A DNA stretch of 64,000 nucleotides, taken from positions 1 through 64,000 of the IMG/VR virus record IMGVR_UViG_3300032334_001488. One strand, 5' to 3'. The translations under genes were made by a program, and so were the position numbers. The stretch is from a virus. Under the pieces are notes generated by a model. The model worked only from the letters and a program-made list of their open reading frames with translations, made no database searches and was not told where the DNA came from. Below are positions 1-8,600 of this stretch, piece after piece. The first letter of the stretch is position 1; every line of letters starts with the position of its first letter.

Positions 1-1280
1 GATGCATAAACACCTTGGTTATTTGAGCTAGCCGCAACAGTAACACTGATTTCATAAGGAGTGCTTGTTAAACCATCTCGTTCCAATTGAGATTGAAACA
101 CGGCTTCTTTAAGAATATCAATAGGAACTTGATTGTTGTTACCACCAGCAAAATATCCTTGAGCCAAAATACGACCACCACTGCTTGACACACCAGATAA
201 GTTATATTCAACAGAAGAATTAACTCCTGCACTGGTCCATGTACCGCCACTAACGGTTGCGGCTTGGTTAACACGCCAGCTATAGTTGGCAGTTCCCCCA
301 CTTGCCATAATTGCAACTGCTGTAACAATTGCAATTGCATCTAAATTAGCAGCTTTAAGTCGAATAGCTACTGGTGGATAGTAAGTTCCAGAGGCGGTTA
401 GATTGTATGCTCCCGTAATGGTTGTGCCTACAGATTGCTGCGATCCACGTAATTCGTAACCACCTTCTGAAAGAACAGTTGAACAAACCTGTTTTAACGT
501 ACTGGTAGCAGTTGTTGTATTTGTATTGGTAATTTCATATCGCAGTGGAAGGGATGCTGTTGTTATATACGTTGAAGTAATTAAGTTTGCATGATGGAAT
601 GAATGGCAGTGTACAAATTCCCCATTGATAATAAAACCAATGCGAACCGTACCAAGTCCTAACCACTCAACATCCATCCATAAGATTTGCGCTTTAGTAA
701 GATCAAGTGTGTAACCGGATGGACCAGAGCCATCCATTGGATCAATGTTCCAACTAGCCTTGGCAACTTTGGTATCAACTACAGAACCAGTTACAGAACT
801 GCGTTCAACAAATGATATGGTTGTTCCATCCTGTTCAAGAAACATACCATTGCTTGCACCATAATATCCAACACGTTGTCGCAGGTTTGTTTGTGCCGCG
901 TTCATTACAAACGTGGACATGACCAACAAGGATTTCCCTGGTTGATACGAAAAACACTTAGTTGTTTCACGAACAATAGATGAACCAGAAGCTGTAGTTG
1001 TATTTAAAGTAACAAGGCCAGCATTGGAATCAAATGATGTAGTTCCCCCAGTACCTGTTGATGTTGTCCACAGACCATTATCTTTATAACGGTGGCTTGA
1101 ATCAAACAAAGTCAAAGGAGCAGAAACACGCAGGCGCCCAAACGCATCTGTTGCTGTGCTATTTGCTTGCGTGGTTACAGGAAGGGGTTGACCACTAACT
1201 GTGGTAACTACAATCCCAGAACCATAATCAACAAAACCTGAAGTTCCATCACCATAATCATTAGTATAACGAATTTGCAC
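1..1280 (-). CDS. Partial virion/adhesin-like protein (3' end beyond window)
   Basis: The frame is open from a GTG at 1280 to the left edge, about 426 codons, so the C-terminus is missing. The GTG has AAGGA seven bases upstream. The product is Thr/Ser/Gly rich and beta-like. Its middle (W-N-I-D, D-G-S-G, then L-D-L-T-K-x-Q and V-R-I-G-F) matches the same block in the divergent gene 1364-4222, so the two are paralogs. The block recurs in virion proteins of marine phages; its function is unknown. I infer a tail, fiber or head-decoration role from composition and the paralog. An unrelated 90-aa frame at 68-340 is a shadow of it. Confidence 0.75.
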   Translation of the reverse strand, partial: MQIRYTNDYGDGTSGFVDYGSGIVVTTVSGQPLPVTTQANSTATDAFGRLRVSAPLTLFDSSHRYKDNGLWTTSTGTGGTTSFDSNAGLVTLNTTTASGSSIVRETTKCFSYQPGKSLLVMSTFVMNAAQTNLRQRVGYYGASNGMFLEQDGTTISFVERSSVTGSVVDTKVAKASWNIDPMDGSGPSGYTLDLTKAQILWMDVEWLGLGTVRIGFIINGEFVHCHSFHHANLITSTYITTASLPLRYEITNTNTTTATSTLKQVCSTVLSEGGYELRGSQQSVGTTITGAYNLTASGTYYPPVAIRLKAANLDAIAIVTAVAIMASGGTANYSWRVNQAATVSGGTWTSAGVNSSVEYNLSGVSSSGGRILAQGYFAGGNNNQVPIDILKEAVFQSQLERDGLTSTPYEISVTVAASSNNQGVYA

Positions 1281-1363
1281 GTTGCTGTCCTTAGAACTTT
1301 CTTTTATTTTAAGCCACCAATCAAAACCTGGTGTTAAAATTAAAATACGAATGATACAGTGAC
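1281..1363. promoter_or_regulatory. Divergent promoter region between two virion paralogs
   Basis: This 83-bp AT-rich gap separates two divergent starts (GTG 1280 and ATG 1364). It holds an imperfect inverted repeat, ATTTTAA-GC-CACC against GGTG-TTAAAAT (about 1308-1342), so each gene has a similar A/T-rich -10-like sequence facing it. A divergent promoter pair is the likely role; no -35 box is clear. Confidence 0.45.
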
Positions 1364-4222
1364 ATGCCCCGCCAGTTTGCCAATAGCAATCTTTACGACG
1401 TAATTAAAACTCAAGGTAATGTTGCTATTACTCCTAGTGAAACTCTTACGGATCCTGTTGGTAAGTTACGCGTTTCCAACCCCCAAGCATTGATTGATAC
1501 TGACTTTGAATATTCAACTCAATCAACCAAATGGGAAACAATAAACCTGTTAAACAATAGGCCTAGTGCTTTTTATGATGTTACTGCACCTTTAAATATT
1601 ACTGGCGTATCTGCATCTACTACAACTATTACCGCCACTTTAGGCGTATCATTAACTGGCACATATTCACAAACGCTTACTGCAGTTACTCTTACTGTTG
1701 GCGCACATGCTGTACAAGTAGGACAAAGAATTTATGTTGACTACACCAGCGGCTCAGGCGTTGATGAGTTTGTAACAGTTACCGGTGTAACTGCCACTAC
1801 TATTTCATTTACTAGCGCCACAAGCATTGCCAGCACCTCTGGTAATGTTAGCGTTTATCTACCGCCCCCTCTTAATGGACCAATTTTTATTCAAGGCACA
1901 ACTCAAACAGTTGCCAATGGTTGGTTTCTTGTAAACGCAACTCCCACTGGCTCTACTTTTACTTACATTATTCCAACCACTGCTGGCAGCGGATCAATTT
2001 ATGACTCAACAAAAACTTATATTTATAATGCTAATTTTTACACTAATTCTGCAATTCCAGTATCAGCAAGTGCCGGTGCAGCTTTTGTTGCTTCAAGCAC
2101 TACTGTTACTTGTACTACTACCAATGCGCATGGCTTAACAGTTGGTGACGCTATTTTTGTTGTTGGCACTACAGCCGCAACATCAGGTCCTCCAAATGGT
2201 AGTTGGATTGTTCAAACCACTCCCACCGTAAACACATTTACTTTTACGGTTCTTACTGCACCCTCTGGTGCAATCACAGCAACTGCTGGCGCCACCTCAA
2301 CTTTATATCCCCGCCCTTATGGATCAGTTGTTCACCGTCCTTTTGATGGTGGTGTTGCTTTTAGCACCGGCTATCCATACACCGGCAACCAACTGATTCG
2401 TCAAACGCGTCGTTATTTTCGTTATCAGTCCGGAAAAGGTATTCAATTTAGCACAGGCACCTGCCTTAAACCAGCTTTCTTTTTAGACAGCATCACATCC
2501 TCTGGTACTACAGTTACTGTTACTACAAAAACACCACACAACATTAATGTTGGTGCATATGTAATTGTTAGTGGTTCAACAGATAGTGCTTATAATGGCA
2601 CATTTATTGTTACAGGTGCACCCACTGATTTAACTTTTACTTATACAGCAAACGCTACGCCAACAGCAACACCAGCGCCTGGTTTTCCACTTAGCGTTTC
2701 TCCCCAAAGCTGGTACGGATCTAAAAGTCGCATTGGTTTATTTGATGAACAAAATGGATTCTTTTTTGAATTTGATGGCCAAACTTTATATGCCGTAAAA
2801 CGTAGTAGCACCACTCAAATTAGCGGTACAGTTGCAACCACTAATGGCTCAACCACAGTCACTGGTACCAACACACTGTTCTCTACTCAATTAGCTCCTG
2901 GTAATTACATTGTTATTCGTGGCATGAGCTATGTAGTTCAATCTATTAGCAGTGATACGTCTATGAATATTTACCCCGAGTACAGAGGCACAACAATTGG
3001 TGGTAACTGCATTGTCAGCAAAACTATAGAAGAAAAATATCCGCAAAACTTATGGAACATTGATAAATGCGATGGCACAGGCTCAACCAAATTCAACTTA
3101 GACCTTACTAAAATGCAGATGCTCTACATCGATTATGCATGGTATGGGGCAGGTGCAATTCGTTTTGGATTTAAAGATCAATTTGGAACTATTATTTATT
3201 GTCATCGCGTTCCAAATAGCAACCGCAATACCGAAGCCTATATGCGTTCGGGTAACATGTGTTCTCGTTATGAAGCAAATACCTTTGCTCAATATACTAA
3301 TCTTGCCGCGACACTTAGCAGCAGCAACACTACTTCAGTAACAGTTGCAAGTACAACAGGCTTTCCTTCATCAGGAACATTAGTTATTACCGCCCCTGGC
3401 AACACAACTTCAGCTATTGAATATGTTAACTATACGGGTTTAACTGCAACTACTTTTACTGGTTTAACACGTGCTGTTACAAACTTAACTGGTCCCGGTG
3501 GTTTAACCGCTGGTGGTGGCAATGGTACTGCTCAAACTTTTACCTACAGTGCAACTGCTCCCATTCAAGTTGCTTCATTTCCCGCTCAATTTTCTAGCAG
3601 CTTATCTCATTGGGGTTCTGCTGTAATCATGGATGGTAAATACGACGATGATAAATCATACATTTTCCAGGCTGGTTTAAATACTCCGTTATCTAACCTT
3701 GGCGCCAACACTAGTGCAGCAGTGCTTAGCATTCGTATTGCACCTAGTGTTGATTCTGGTATTACCGGTTTACTTGGAGCACGTGACCTTATTAACCGCA
3801 TGCAGTTGACCTTGCGTCAGATGGATGTTGTTGCAACGGGTAGTGCTGCAATTTTTCGGGTTGAATTAATTCTTAATGGCAGACTTGGAGGCACAGGTGC
3901 TGGTGCATTTGCTGCAGCTGGTGGCTCTAGTCTTGCTCAAGTAGCTACACACTCAACCAGTGGTGCAACCACAATTAACGGTGGTGAAAGTATTCTTTCA
4001 TTCTTTGTTTATACACCTAGTGTTGTTCAACAAGATCTTATTTTGGTGCGTGATTTAGGCAACAGTATTCTTGGTGGTGGCACCAGTACCACTGTTCCAA
4101 CCAGCGCACTTAACTTGTATCCTGATGGCCCCGACGTTGTAACAATCAAAGTTACTAACGTAAGTGCGGTCACTACCAATACAATTGCAGCCCGTATTTC
4201 TTGGACGGAAGCACAAGCATAA
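1364..4222 (+). CDS. Large beta-rich virion/adhesin-like protein
   Basis: 952 aa, very rich in Thr, Ser, Gly, Ala. The first half carries about four loosely repeated modules of 60-80 residues with the pattern T-x-T-V-T-x-T-T, H-x-x-x-V-G, N-G-x-x-x-V, F-T-Y/F, typical of repeated beta-sandwich adhesin domains. The middle has the W-N-I-D, D-G-T-G, L-D-L-T-K-M-Q, I-R-F-G-F block shared with 1-1280. There is no catalytic motif. A tail fiber, tail-tip or outer virion protein is likely; the host receptor cannot be inferred. The ribosome binding site is weak. The gene ends at a bidirectional terminator facing the leftward module. Confidence 0.8.
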   Translation: MPRQFANSNLYDVIKTQGNVAITPSETLTDPVGKLRVSNPQALIDTDFEYSTQSTKWETINLLNNRPSAFYDVTAPLNITGVSASTTTITATLGVSLTGTYSQTLTAVTLTVGAHAVQVGQRIYVDYTSGSGVDEFVTVTGVTATTISFTSATSIASTSGNVSVYLPPPLNGPIFIQGTTQTVANGWFLVNATPTGSTFTYIIPTTAGSGSIYDSTKTYIYNANFYTNSAIPVSASAGAAFVASSTTVTCTTTNAHGLTVGDAIFVVGTTAATSGPPNGSWIVQTTPTVNTFTFTVLTAPSGAITATAGATSTLYPRPYGSVVHRPFDGGVAFSTGYPYTGNQLIRQTRRYFRYQSGKGIQFSTGTCLKPAFFLDSITSSGTTVTVTTKTPHNINVGAYVIVSGSTDSAYNGTFIVTGAPTDLTFTYTANATPTATPAPGFPLSVSPQSWYGSKSRIGLFDEQNGFFFEFDGQTLYAVKRSSTTQISGTVATTNGSTTVTGTNTLFSTQLAPGNYIVIRGMSYVVQSISSDTSMNIYPEYRGTTIGGNCIVSKTIEEKYPQNLWNIDKCDGTGSTKFNLDLTKMQMLYIDYAWYGAGAIRFGFKDQFGTIIYCHRVPNSNRNTEAYMRSGNMCSRYEANTFAQYTNLAATLSSSNTTSVTVASTTGFPSSGTLVITAPGNTTSAIEYVNYTGLTATTFTGLTRAVTNLTGPGGLTAGGGNGTAQTFTYSATAPIQVASFPAQFSSSLSHWGSAVIMDGKYDDDKSYIFQAGLNTPLSNLGANTSAAVLSIRIAPSVDSGITGLLGARDLINRMQLTLRQMDVVATGSAAIFRVELILNGRLGGTGAGAFAAAGGSSLAQVATHSTSGATTINGGESILSFFVYTPSVVQQDLILVRDLGNSILGGGTSTTVPTSALNLYPDGPDVVTIKVTNVSAVTTNTIAARISWTEAQA

Positions 4223-4227
4223 TAAAA

Positions 4228-4256
4228 ATCCCGCCACTAAATGTGACGGGATAAAC
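4228..4256. terminator. Strong bidirectional terminator between convergent modules
   Basis: Stem ATCCCGCCAC / GTGACGGGAT (4228-4252) with one internal mismatch and a 5-nt loop. Read leftward it is followed by TTTTTATT, so it ends the long leftward module after 4266; read rightward it follows the stop of 1364-4222. Confidence 0.85.
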
Positions 4257-4265
4257 AATTTGTTT

Positions 4266-4529
4266 TTACTTAATGTTGATTAAAAGTTCCCATCCATCAA
4301 TTAAATGACCATAGTCTCGTGGCTCAGTGCACGGGACATCATGTTTACCACATACATCACAAGTGTCATAATGCATGGTGGCGGAATGATTTTTGGGACC
4401 AGTGTATGCACTTGTAGCATACCACTTGCCTAACTTGAGGCCACAATCCCAACATATCCATGCAGGATACTGTTTCATTTTTTTACTAAAGTATTGTTTT
4501 GTTAATGTTTTTGATGTCTTCAAATTCAT
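4266..4529 (-). CDS. Small zinc-ribbon-like protein
   Basis: 87 aa, Lys-rich start, then two cysteine pairs: C-W-D-C-G near residue 26 and C-D-V-C-G near 57, plus a C and H nearby. This is the layout of a two-knuckle zinc ribbon. The start ATG overlaps the stop of the upstream gene as ATGA, so translation is probably coupled. Last gene of the leftward module. Function unknown; nucleic-acid or protein binding is a guess from the ribbon. Confidence 0.65.
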   Translation of the reverse strand: MNLKTSKTLTKQYFSKKMKQYPAWICWDCGLKLGKWYATSAYTGPKNHSATMHYDTCDVCGKHDVPCTEPRDYGHLIDGWELLINIK

Positions 4530-4768
4530 TTTTTTTGCAAAAGCTCTGCTTCTTGAAACTTTTTTATTGCCTCAAGGCGAGCAAAGTACTCATCTCGGCA
4601 ATAAGGCCCAGCTTCTTCCAGGCAAAAACGTTGCCACAATCCTGTGTAACAATGATTACTAGGTTTGTAGCATTGATAAAGGTGCTCTAAAAAATCAGCC
4701 TTTTGTTGTTCTTTTTTTACATCCCAATTGCGAAGAATTTCTTCGTAGTTGTAGTTAATTTCAGGCAT
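4526..4768 (-). CDS. Hypothetical 80-aa helical protein
   Basis: Acidic and Glu/Lys rich, mostly helical, with C-Y-K-P and C-Y-T-G-L-W-Q-R-F-C in the middle. It overlaps its upstream neighbour by 8 bp and its downstream neighbour by 4 bp, so it lies in a tight operon. Not recognised. Confidence 0.65.
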   Translation of the reverse strand: MPEINYNYEEILRNWDVKKEQQKADFLEHLYQCYKPSNHCYTGLWQRFCLEEAGPYCRDEYFARLEAIKKFQEAELLQKK

Positions 4769-4964
4769 TGCCTAGTACCTCAATGTTAGTGGTTTGAATA
4801 GAAGTTGAAATAACATTTGGGTGTGCTTCAAACAAAAGATCGCTTACAGAAGATTCCAACAGTCCCGCAACTGCTTCTGGTGTGCGTCCTTTAAATGGGT
4901 CGTATTCAATCTCAATGTCAACTGCAAAAGAAACTGTAAGGCATGGAACAGGAACGGGATCCAT
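4761..4964 (-). CDS. Hypothetical 67-aa protein
   Basis: Small acidic protein with alternating hydrophobic residues (V-S-F-A-V-D-I-E-I-E-Y-D) suggesting beta strands, then a helix (L-L-E-S-S-V-S-D-L-L). No known motif. First gene of a three-gene overlapping set with the two genes to its left. Confidence 0.6.
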   Translation of the reverse strand: MDPVPVPCLTVSFAVDIEIEYDPFKGRTPEAVAGLLESSVSDLLFEAHPNVISTSIQTTNIEVLGNA

Positions 4965-4984
4965 TAGACAAATGAAAGACCTTA

Positions 4985-5398
4985 TTAGGTTAGCAGATCT
5001 TCTCCTAGAAAGCTAGCGTCTATATTATTTACTTCATTTTCCATAATGTGAAGTTTTTCTTCTAATGTTTCTAGCTCTTCAATAATGTGCATGGTACTCA
5101 ACAAGGTATCTTTGGCATGGGAATGAGTTTCAATATCGCGTTGACGATCTATTTCGGACTGTCTGCGTTGAGACATTAGTATTAATGGGGTTGCAAATGC
5201 TGCCTGGGTAGACAACACTAAGTTCATCAATACATATGGCGCTGGATCAAATTGATATTTCTTAACAGCATTATTGTTCCATGTAATCCACATGGCTAAT
5301 ATTAATGACTGCGTAATAATGAATGGCCAAGAGCCTACGACATTAGCTACGCCATCAGCTATACGCTGTCCAAAATTGTACTTAGGTATTTCAACCAT
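4985..5398 (-). CDS. DUF1003 family membrane protein
   Basis: 137 aa. Residues about 11-75 match the DUF1003 pattern: A-D-G-V-A-N-V-V-G-S-W-P-F-I-I, a membrane helix, W-I-T-W-N-N, F-D-P-A-P-Y-V-L-M-N-L-V-L-S, A-A-F-A-T-P-L-I-L-M-S-Q-R-R-Q, then a Lys/Glu-rich coiled coil. Two hydrophobic segments place it in a membrane. The family occurs widely in bacteria, including cyanobacteria, with no settled function, so host origin is plausible. Isolated from its neighbour by a terminator. Confidence 0.85.
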   Translation of the reverse strand: MVEIPKYNFGQRIADGVANVVGSWPFIITQSLILAMWITWNNNAVKKYQFDPAPYVLMNLVLSTQAAFATPLILMSQRRQSEIDRQRDIETHSHAKDTLLSTMHIIEELETLEEKLHIMENEVNNIDASFLGEDLLT

Positions 5399-5401
5399 AA
5401 T

Positions 5402-5434
5402 AAAAATTGGCTAACAACTAACGCTGTTAGCCAA
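5402..5434 (-). terminator. Rho-independent terminator
   Basis: Perfect 10-bp stem TTGGCTAACA / TGTTAGCCAA at 5407-5434 with an 8-nt loop. On the minus strand it is followed by TTTTTATT. It ends transcripts of 5460-5657 just before the DUF1003 gene. Confidence 0.85.
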
Positions 5435-5459
5435 CAAACTCAACTGTATCTATTTTAAA

Positions 5460-5657
5460 TCAAACTGCATCTACAATTGCGTTTGCAACATCTACATTCT
5501 CCTCTTCTACAAGATCACGCAAAGCTTGCATGGCCCCTTGAAGAGCAATGATTTTTTCTTTGGTAGTGTTAACCGTACCAAGAGCTTCGTTATAAGTATT
5601 AACAGAAGCTTCAAGCTCTTTGTAGAGGTTGTCCAGTTTTTCTTGAATGTTGGCCAT
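5460..5657 (-). CDS. Small coiled-coil protein
   Basis: 65 aa, almost wholly helical with heptad hydrophobics (I-x-x-K-L-x-N-L-Y-K-E-L-E) and an acidic C-terminus. Single gene followed by a strong terminator. Function unknown. Confidence 0.65.
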   Translation of the reverse strand: MANIQEKLDNLYKELEASVNTYNEALGTVNTTKEKIIALQGAMQALRDLVEEENVDVANAIVDAV

Positions 5658-5709
5658 GGGTGCAATAGAACCTGTGCAAATTCTACACTACTTTTAATGC
5701 GGTAGTAGG

Positions 5710-6075
5710 TCAGGCAACTACCCCGGATGGGGGTGATTGCACCCAAGGAAGGGGTAGGGTTACAATCTTAGGATGCTTTTGCAATTCAATATTGTTAGCC
5801 AATGCTTCCTCCATAGCATCAACTTGTTCTTGACCCATAACAGCTTTAATCCAGCCCACTACTTCATCAAAAGTAAGGCCAGCATATGCGGTAAAGTCCT
5901 GCGGATTTGGTGCACCAAACCCAATAGAACCATAGGAACTTGCTACGTAAGTCTTATCACCATCAACTTCAGTTGCAGTAAAAGTCCAATGGGCAGTTCT
6001 AACTACGTCAGTCAACCCATCTTCAGATACAGCAGTCTCAAGCTGAGCAATACCCCAGGTAAAAACAATAGCCAT
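5710..6075 (-). CDS. Conserved phage protein of unknown function
   Basis: 121 aa. The start T-W-G-I-A-Q-L-E, the middle A-H-W-T-F-T-A-T-E and S-S-Y-G-S-I-G-F, and the end L-T-F-D-E-V-V-G-W-I-K-A-V-M-G-Q-E-Q-V follow a pattern I recall from small conserved cyanophage proteins of unknown role. Beta-rich N-terminus, helical C-terminus. Confidence 0.65.
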   Translation of the reverse strand: MAIVFTWGIAQLETAVSEDGLTDVVRTAHWTFTATEVDGDKTYVASSYGSIGFGAPNPQDFTAYAGLTFDEVVGWIKAVMGQEQVDAMEEALANNIELQKHPKIVTLPLPWVQSPPSGVVA

Positions 6076-6101
6076 GACAAATCTTTTTCTTTATTTTACT
6101 A

Positions 6102-6365
6102 TTAACCTTCCATCATACGTTCTAATGAATGCACTTGATTGCTTTGGTAATGCCCTAAACGTTTTTGAATAATTGTTGCATAGCTAATAGCAGCATCAAC
6201 CATCTCTTCTGCATCCATACTGGCAGCCAATCGATCATTGGAGATCATTGCAGCCGTAAGAATAGTAGCTTGCCACTCTAACCTGTTACCCATTATGGCG
6301 GAAAGAGGGGTACCTTCCGCCGTAAAGGTCGCCATCATTTGCGTCAAGCGATCTTCTACTGCCAT
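6102..6365 (-). CDS. Hypothetical 87-aa helical protein
   Basis: All-helical, Met- and Ala-rich, with no known motif. A 10-bp palindrome AGTTTAAACT lies just upstream at 6386-6395. Function unknown. Confidence 0.6.
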   Translation of the reverse strand: MAVEDRLTQMMATFTAEGTPLSAIMGNRLEWQATILTAAMISNDRLAASMDAEEMVDAAISYATIIQKRLGHYQSNQVHSLERMMEG

Positions 6366-6399
6366 GGTACCCCTTGTGTTTGTACTAGTTTAAACTGAT

Positions 6400-6618
6400 T
6401 TATTTATCAGCCTTAATACCATAATACCAATAGGCATTCTTGGCATTAGTATGAAACCGTTTGCCAGCCATTAGCTTGAGTTTTTTATTCTCAAGGTCTT
6501 CCATTTGCTTGACTTGATAAGGTGCTACCTCATCATCGCCACACAACATGGACAGCTCTAGTGAGCACATATCAATTTGCAATTGAAAGTCATCAACTGA
6601 GTGTTGATGACAAATCAT
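6400..6618 (-). CDS. Hypothetical ~72-aa protein, start uncertain
   Basis: The frame is open much further upstream, but that part only mirrors the overlapping gene 6653-7354. I place the start at ATG 6618 (GTG 6624 is possible), about 35 nt after the upstream stop. The product begins M-I-C-H-Q-H-S, has an acidic helical middle and ends in basic and aromatic residues. Function unknown. Confidence 0.5.
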   Translation of the reverse strand: MICHQHSVDDFQLQIDMCSLELSMLCGDDEVAPYQVKQMEDLENKKLKLMAGKRFHTNAKNAYWYYGIKADK

Positions 6619-6652
6619 TCGCACATGGGCATCATCTAAATCAACCGGCGCT

Positions 6653-7354
6653 TCAAGCTTCTGATAAAACGTCTCCGAAATATTCGGATGTGTCCAGTTC
6701 CATTTTGCGTTCAGTGAGGATTCGCTTGGAACGGACTGCGTATTCTTGGGTGACTTTGACACCGACTGGTAGTTGCTCATGGGCTTGGTAGGCATTGATG
6801 ATGTGGTCAAGGTTAGGAAGCAGTTCAGTTTTGGTTTTAGGAACAACCTTTTCTTCAAGGATTGTTCCATTTATAGAACGTACCACAGTTTGTGTGGTAG
6901 TGGTAACCTCTTGAACCATAGCAAATTTCTGCTGGTCTTCAGGGTCCCAGGTGCTAACGTCAGACGTTACCTCTACGGTTAAGTTCTTCTTTGGTACCAA
7001 AGTGAACTGATAGTTGCGTCCAGTAATTTTGCTGTGGTCTGCTGGTAACGACCGACGCAACCAGCCTAGTAGCCCCTTGAGGCTCCGCAGTTGGGATTCG
7101 TGGTGACGCTTGGCATCCGTGAGTAGCTCCGACTCTTTCTTGATCCGTTCCAGGGCATCCTCATGGGACGAGATCGCGTAATAGATACGATCAATTTTTT
7201 CTGAGCGTAGGTTGGCACAAGCTTCAAGCTCTGCTTTTGCCAACTCTTCGGACTCAGGGCTAAGCAAAGGAAGACTGCGTTCCAGGGCAGCATAGTGTTC
7301 GTAAAGTTTTAATACAGTAAGTTGATTAAGTTTAGCGTGAGTTAGCTGAGTCAT
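6653..7354 (-). CDS. Siphovirus Gp157-like protein
   Basis: 233 aa. The N-terminal 120 residues form a long coiled coil with R-S-E-K-I-D-R-I-Y-Y-A-I, then a turn L-L-G-W-L-R-R-S-L and a strand Y-Q-F-T-L-V-P-K-K-N. This coiled coil followed by a short beta segment is the Gp157 layout (PF05565). Family members usually sit next to SSB and recombination genes, as here. The extra 100 C-terminal residues are specific to this protein. Molecular role unproven. Confidence 0.7.
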   Translation of the reverse strand: MTQLTHAKLNQLTVLKLYEHYAALERSLPLLSPESEELAKAELEACANLRSEKIDRIYYAISSHEDALERIKKESELLTDAKRHHESQLRSLKGLLGWLRRSLPADHSKITGRNYQFTLVPKKNLTVEVTSDVSTWDPEDQQKFAMVQEVTTTTQTVVRSINGTILEEKVVPKTKTELLPNLDHIINAYQAHEQLPVGVKVTQEYAVRSKRILTERKMELDTSEYFGDVLSEA

Positions 7355-7381
7355 TGTTAAGTTGCGTTGGAATAAAGTTGA

Positions 7382-7507
7382 TCAGGCAAATTGAGTACGT
7401 AGCTTACTTAAAGTCCAAGTAATAAGTGCACCCGTGGCTGCAATTAAAATGTTGTGCAGTGCACTGGTCAAGCAAGGAAGGACCGTGGCAGCAAAGAACT
7501 CAAACAT
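7382..7507 (-). CDS. Small membrane peptide (41 aa)
   Basis: ATG at 7507 with GGAG upstream. The peptide has one hydrophobic span from about residue 11 to 33 (L-P-C-L-T-S-A-L-H-N-I-L-I-A-A-T-G-A-L) and a basic tail. First gene after RNA element A1. A membrane-anchored regulator or inhibitor is possible; nothing specific can be said. Confidence 0.6.
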   Translation of the reverse strand: MFEFFAATVLPCLTSALHNILIAATGALITWTLSKLRTQFA

Positions 7508-7534
7508 GAATTGACTCCGAATGTGTAGTTATGT

Positions 7535-7561
7535 TAAGCAGTTTAACGTCATGCTTAGGAC
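7535..7561 (-). promoter_or_regulatory. Structured leader element A, copy 1
   Basis: On the coding strand: GUCC, stem UAAGCA / UGCUUA (6 perfect pairs), loop UGACGUUAAAC. It ends 28 nt before the start of 7382-7507. See findings for the family. Confidence 0.75.
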
Positions 7562-7590
7562 GTAGGTTTACTTTAAAATTGATTGTGCTT

Positions 7591-8535
7591 TCATTTCTTT
7601 AAAAACCCTTGAAGTTGTGGTAATGAAGTCAAAGGAAAAGGTACGTAGCCAGCCTCCATCATGTTATCAAACAGGTCCCATGCGTTGTGTTGTGTAAACA
7701 ATGTGCGTGGCTTGTAGGTGCGCCAATGTGTTAAAGGCGCCATAGCTCCAGACTGAGTATGCAATAGAACCATTCTTCCATCACTTACTGAATCTGATGG
7801 AGGAGCATAAGCCCATGCAACACACTTCTCACTGGCACTACCACGTGCGTTATTACGTACGTCACTACGCTTAACAAGTAGTTCACGATACTTATTAAAC
7901 CAAGTCAAGTGAATGCACCAGGGTTTGTACCCTTCTATCTCAGCCTGGAAATCAGACAGATTATTTAGTTGTCTAGTGAATGATCCACATGAGCAATATG
8001 GCGCCAACGCTTGTACTCCATTGCCATTAGATTCCTCTCCAAATTCAGACTCCATATCAACAGGTTGTGACTCAGCTCGCCAGCCGTCCGGAGCAATAAG
8101 ATGACCCAGATCTGTTTGGTCAGACTGAAGTAACGCTTCCAAACGCGTTTTGTCTTTGATGTGAATAAACTTGTCAGCCCATAACGCTTGAAGTTTGGCG
8201 GATGCCGTAAGATGTCCCAGGCTATGGTTATAATTCCAGCCTTTAAAAATGACGTAGGCGTTGTTGTGCCAGATTGATGGGCCACGATAGTTTGCTCCGA
8301 GATAGGAAAAGAAATCTTTGAGTCTGAATGTGTAGTCAAGATAAGCTTGCTTGATCAATGCGCGATCATAACACTGAGTAGTATTATCAGACCGACGCAC
8401 AACAACATTAGTATCAAGTAAAGAGATGTTGCTAATCCCTGTATCATCAAAGCCAGGGAAAGCGCGAGATATGTTAGTACGAGAATAAATTGAAGACTGA
8501 GCAGTGTTGAGCGTTTTATTTAAAAGTGTAGTCAT
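7591..8535 (-). CDS. SWIM zinc-finger-like protein
   Basis: 314 aa. Residues about 182-210 read C-S-C-G, 22 more residues, C-I-H, which fits the SWIM zinc-finger spacing CxC-x(6-25)-CxH. The rest (W-H-N-N-A-Y-V-I-F-K-G-W-N-Y and T-H-W-R-T-Y-K-P-R-T) is not recognised. Possible DNA- or protein-binding role. Transcribed toward element A1; the start at 8535 faces the divergent gene 8601. Confidence 0.6.
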   Translation of the reverse strand: MTTLLNKTLNTAQSSIYSRTNISRAFPGFDDTGISNISLLDTNVVVRRSDNTTQCYDRALIKQAYLDYTFRLKDFFSYLGANYRGPSIWHNNAYVIFKGWNYNHSLGHLTASAKLQALWADKFIHIKDKTRLEALLQSDQTDLGHLIAPDGWRAESQPVDMESEFGEESNGNGVQALAPYCSCGSFTRQLNNLSDFQAEIEGYKPWCIHLTWFNKYRELLVKRSDVRNNARGSASEKCVAWAYAPPSDSVSDGRMVLLHTQSGAMAPLTHWRTYKPRTLFTQHNAWDLFDNMMEAGYVPFPLTSLPQLQGFLKK

Positions 8536-8600
8536 TGATACAGATTGGGTGGTTGAGTTGAAGTTGACTTAGCTGTAGACTAAACAAAACTCTGACTGAC

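Noticed and set aside
3098-3341. Short ORFs on either strand inside 1364-4222
   Set aside because: Shadows of the main gene; none has a ribosome site or a plausible protein composition.
6653-6870. Upstream extension of 6400-6618
   Set aside because: It mirrors the Gp157-like gene in another frame and has Ser/Pro/Lys-rich nonsense composition.
7535-7561. Family A as a sigma-70-type promoter
   Set aside because: The only -10-like string, TAAACT, is 10 bases from any -35-like string, and the covarying arms are not expected of a promoter. Not fully excluded, so listed as a test.
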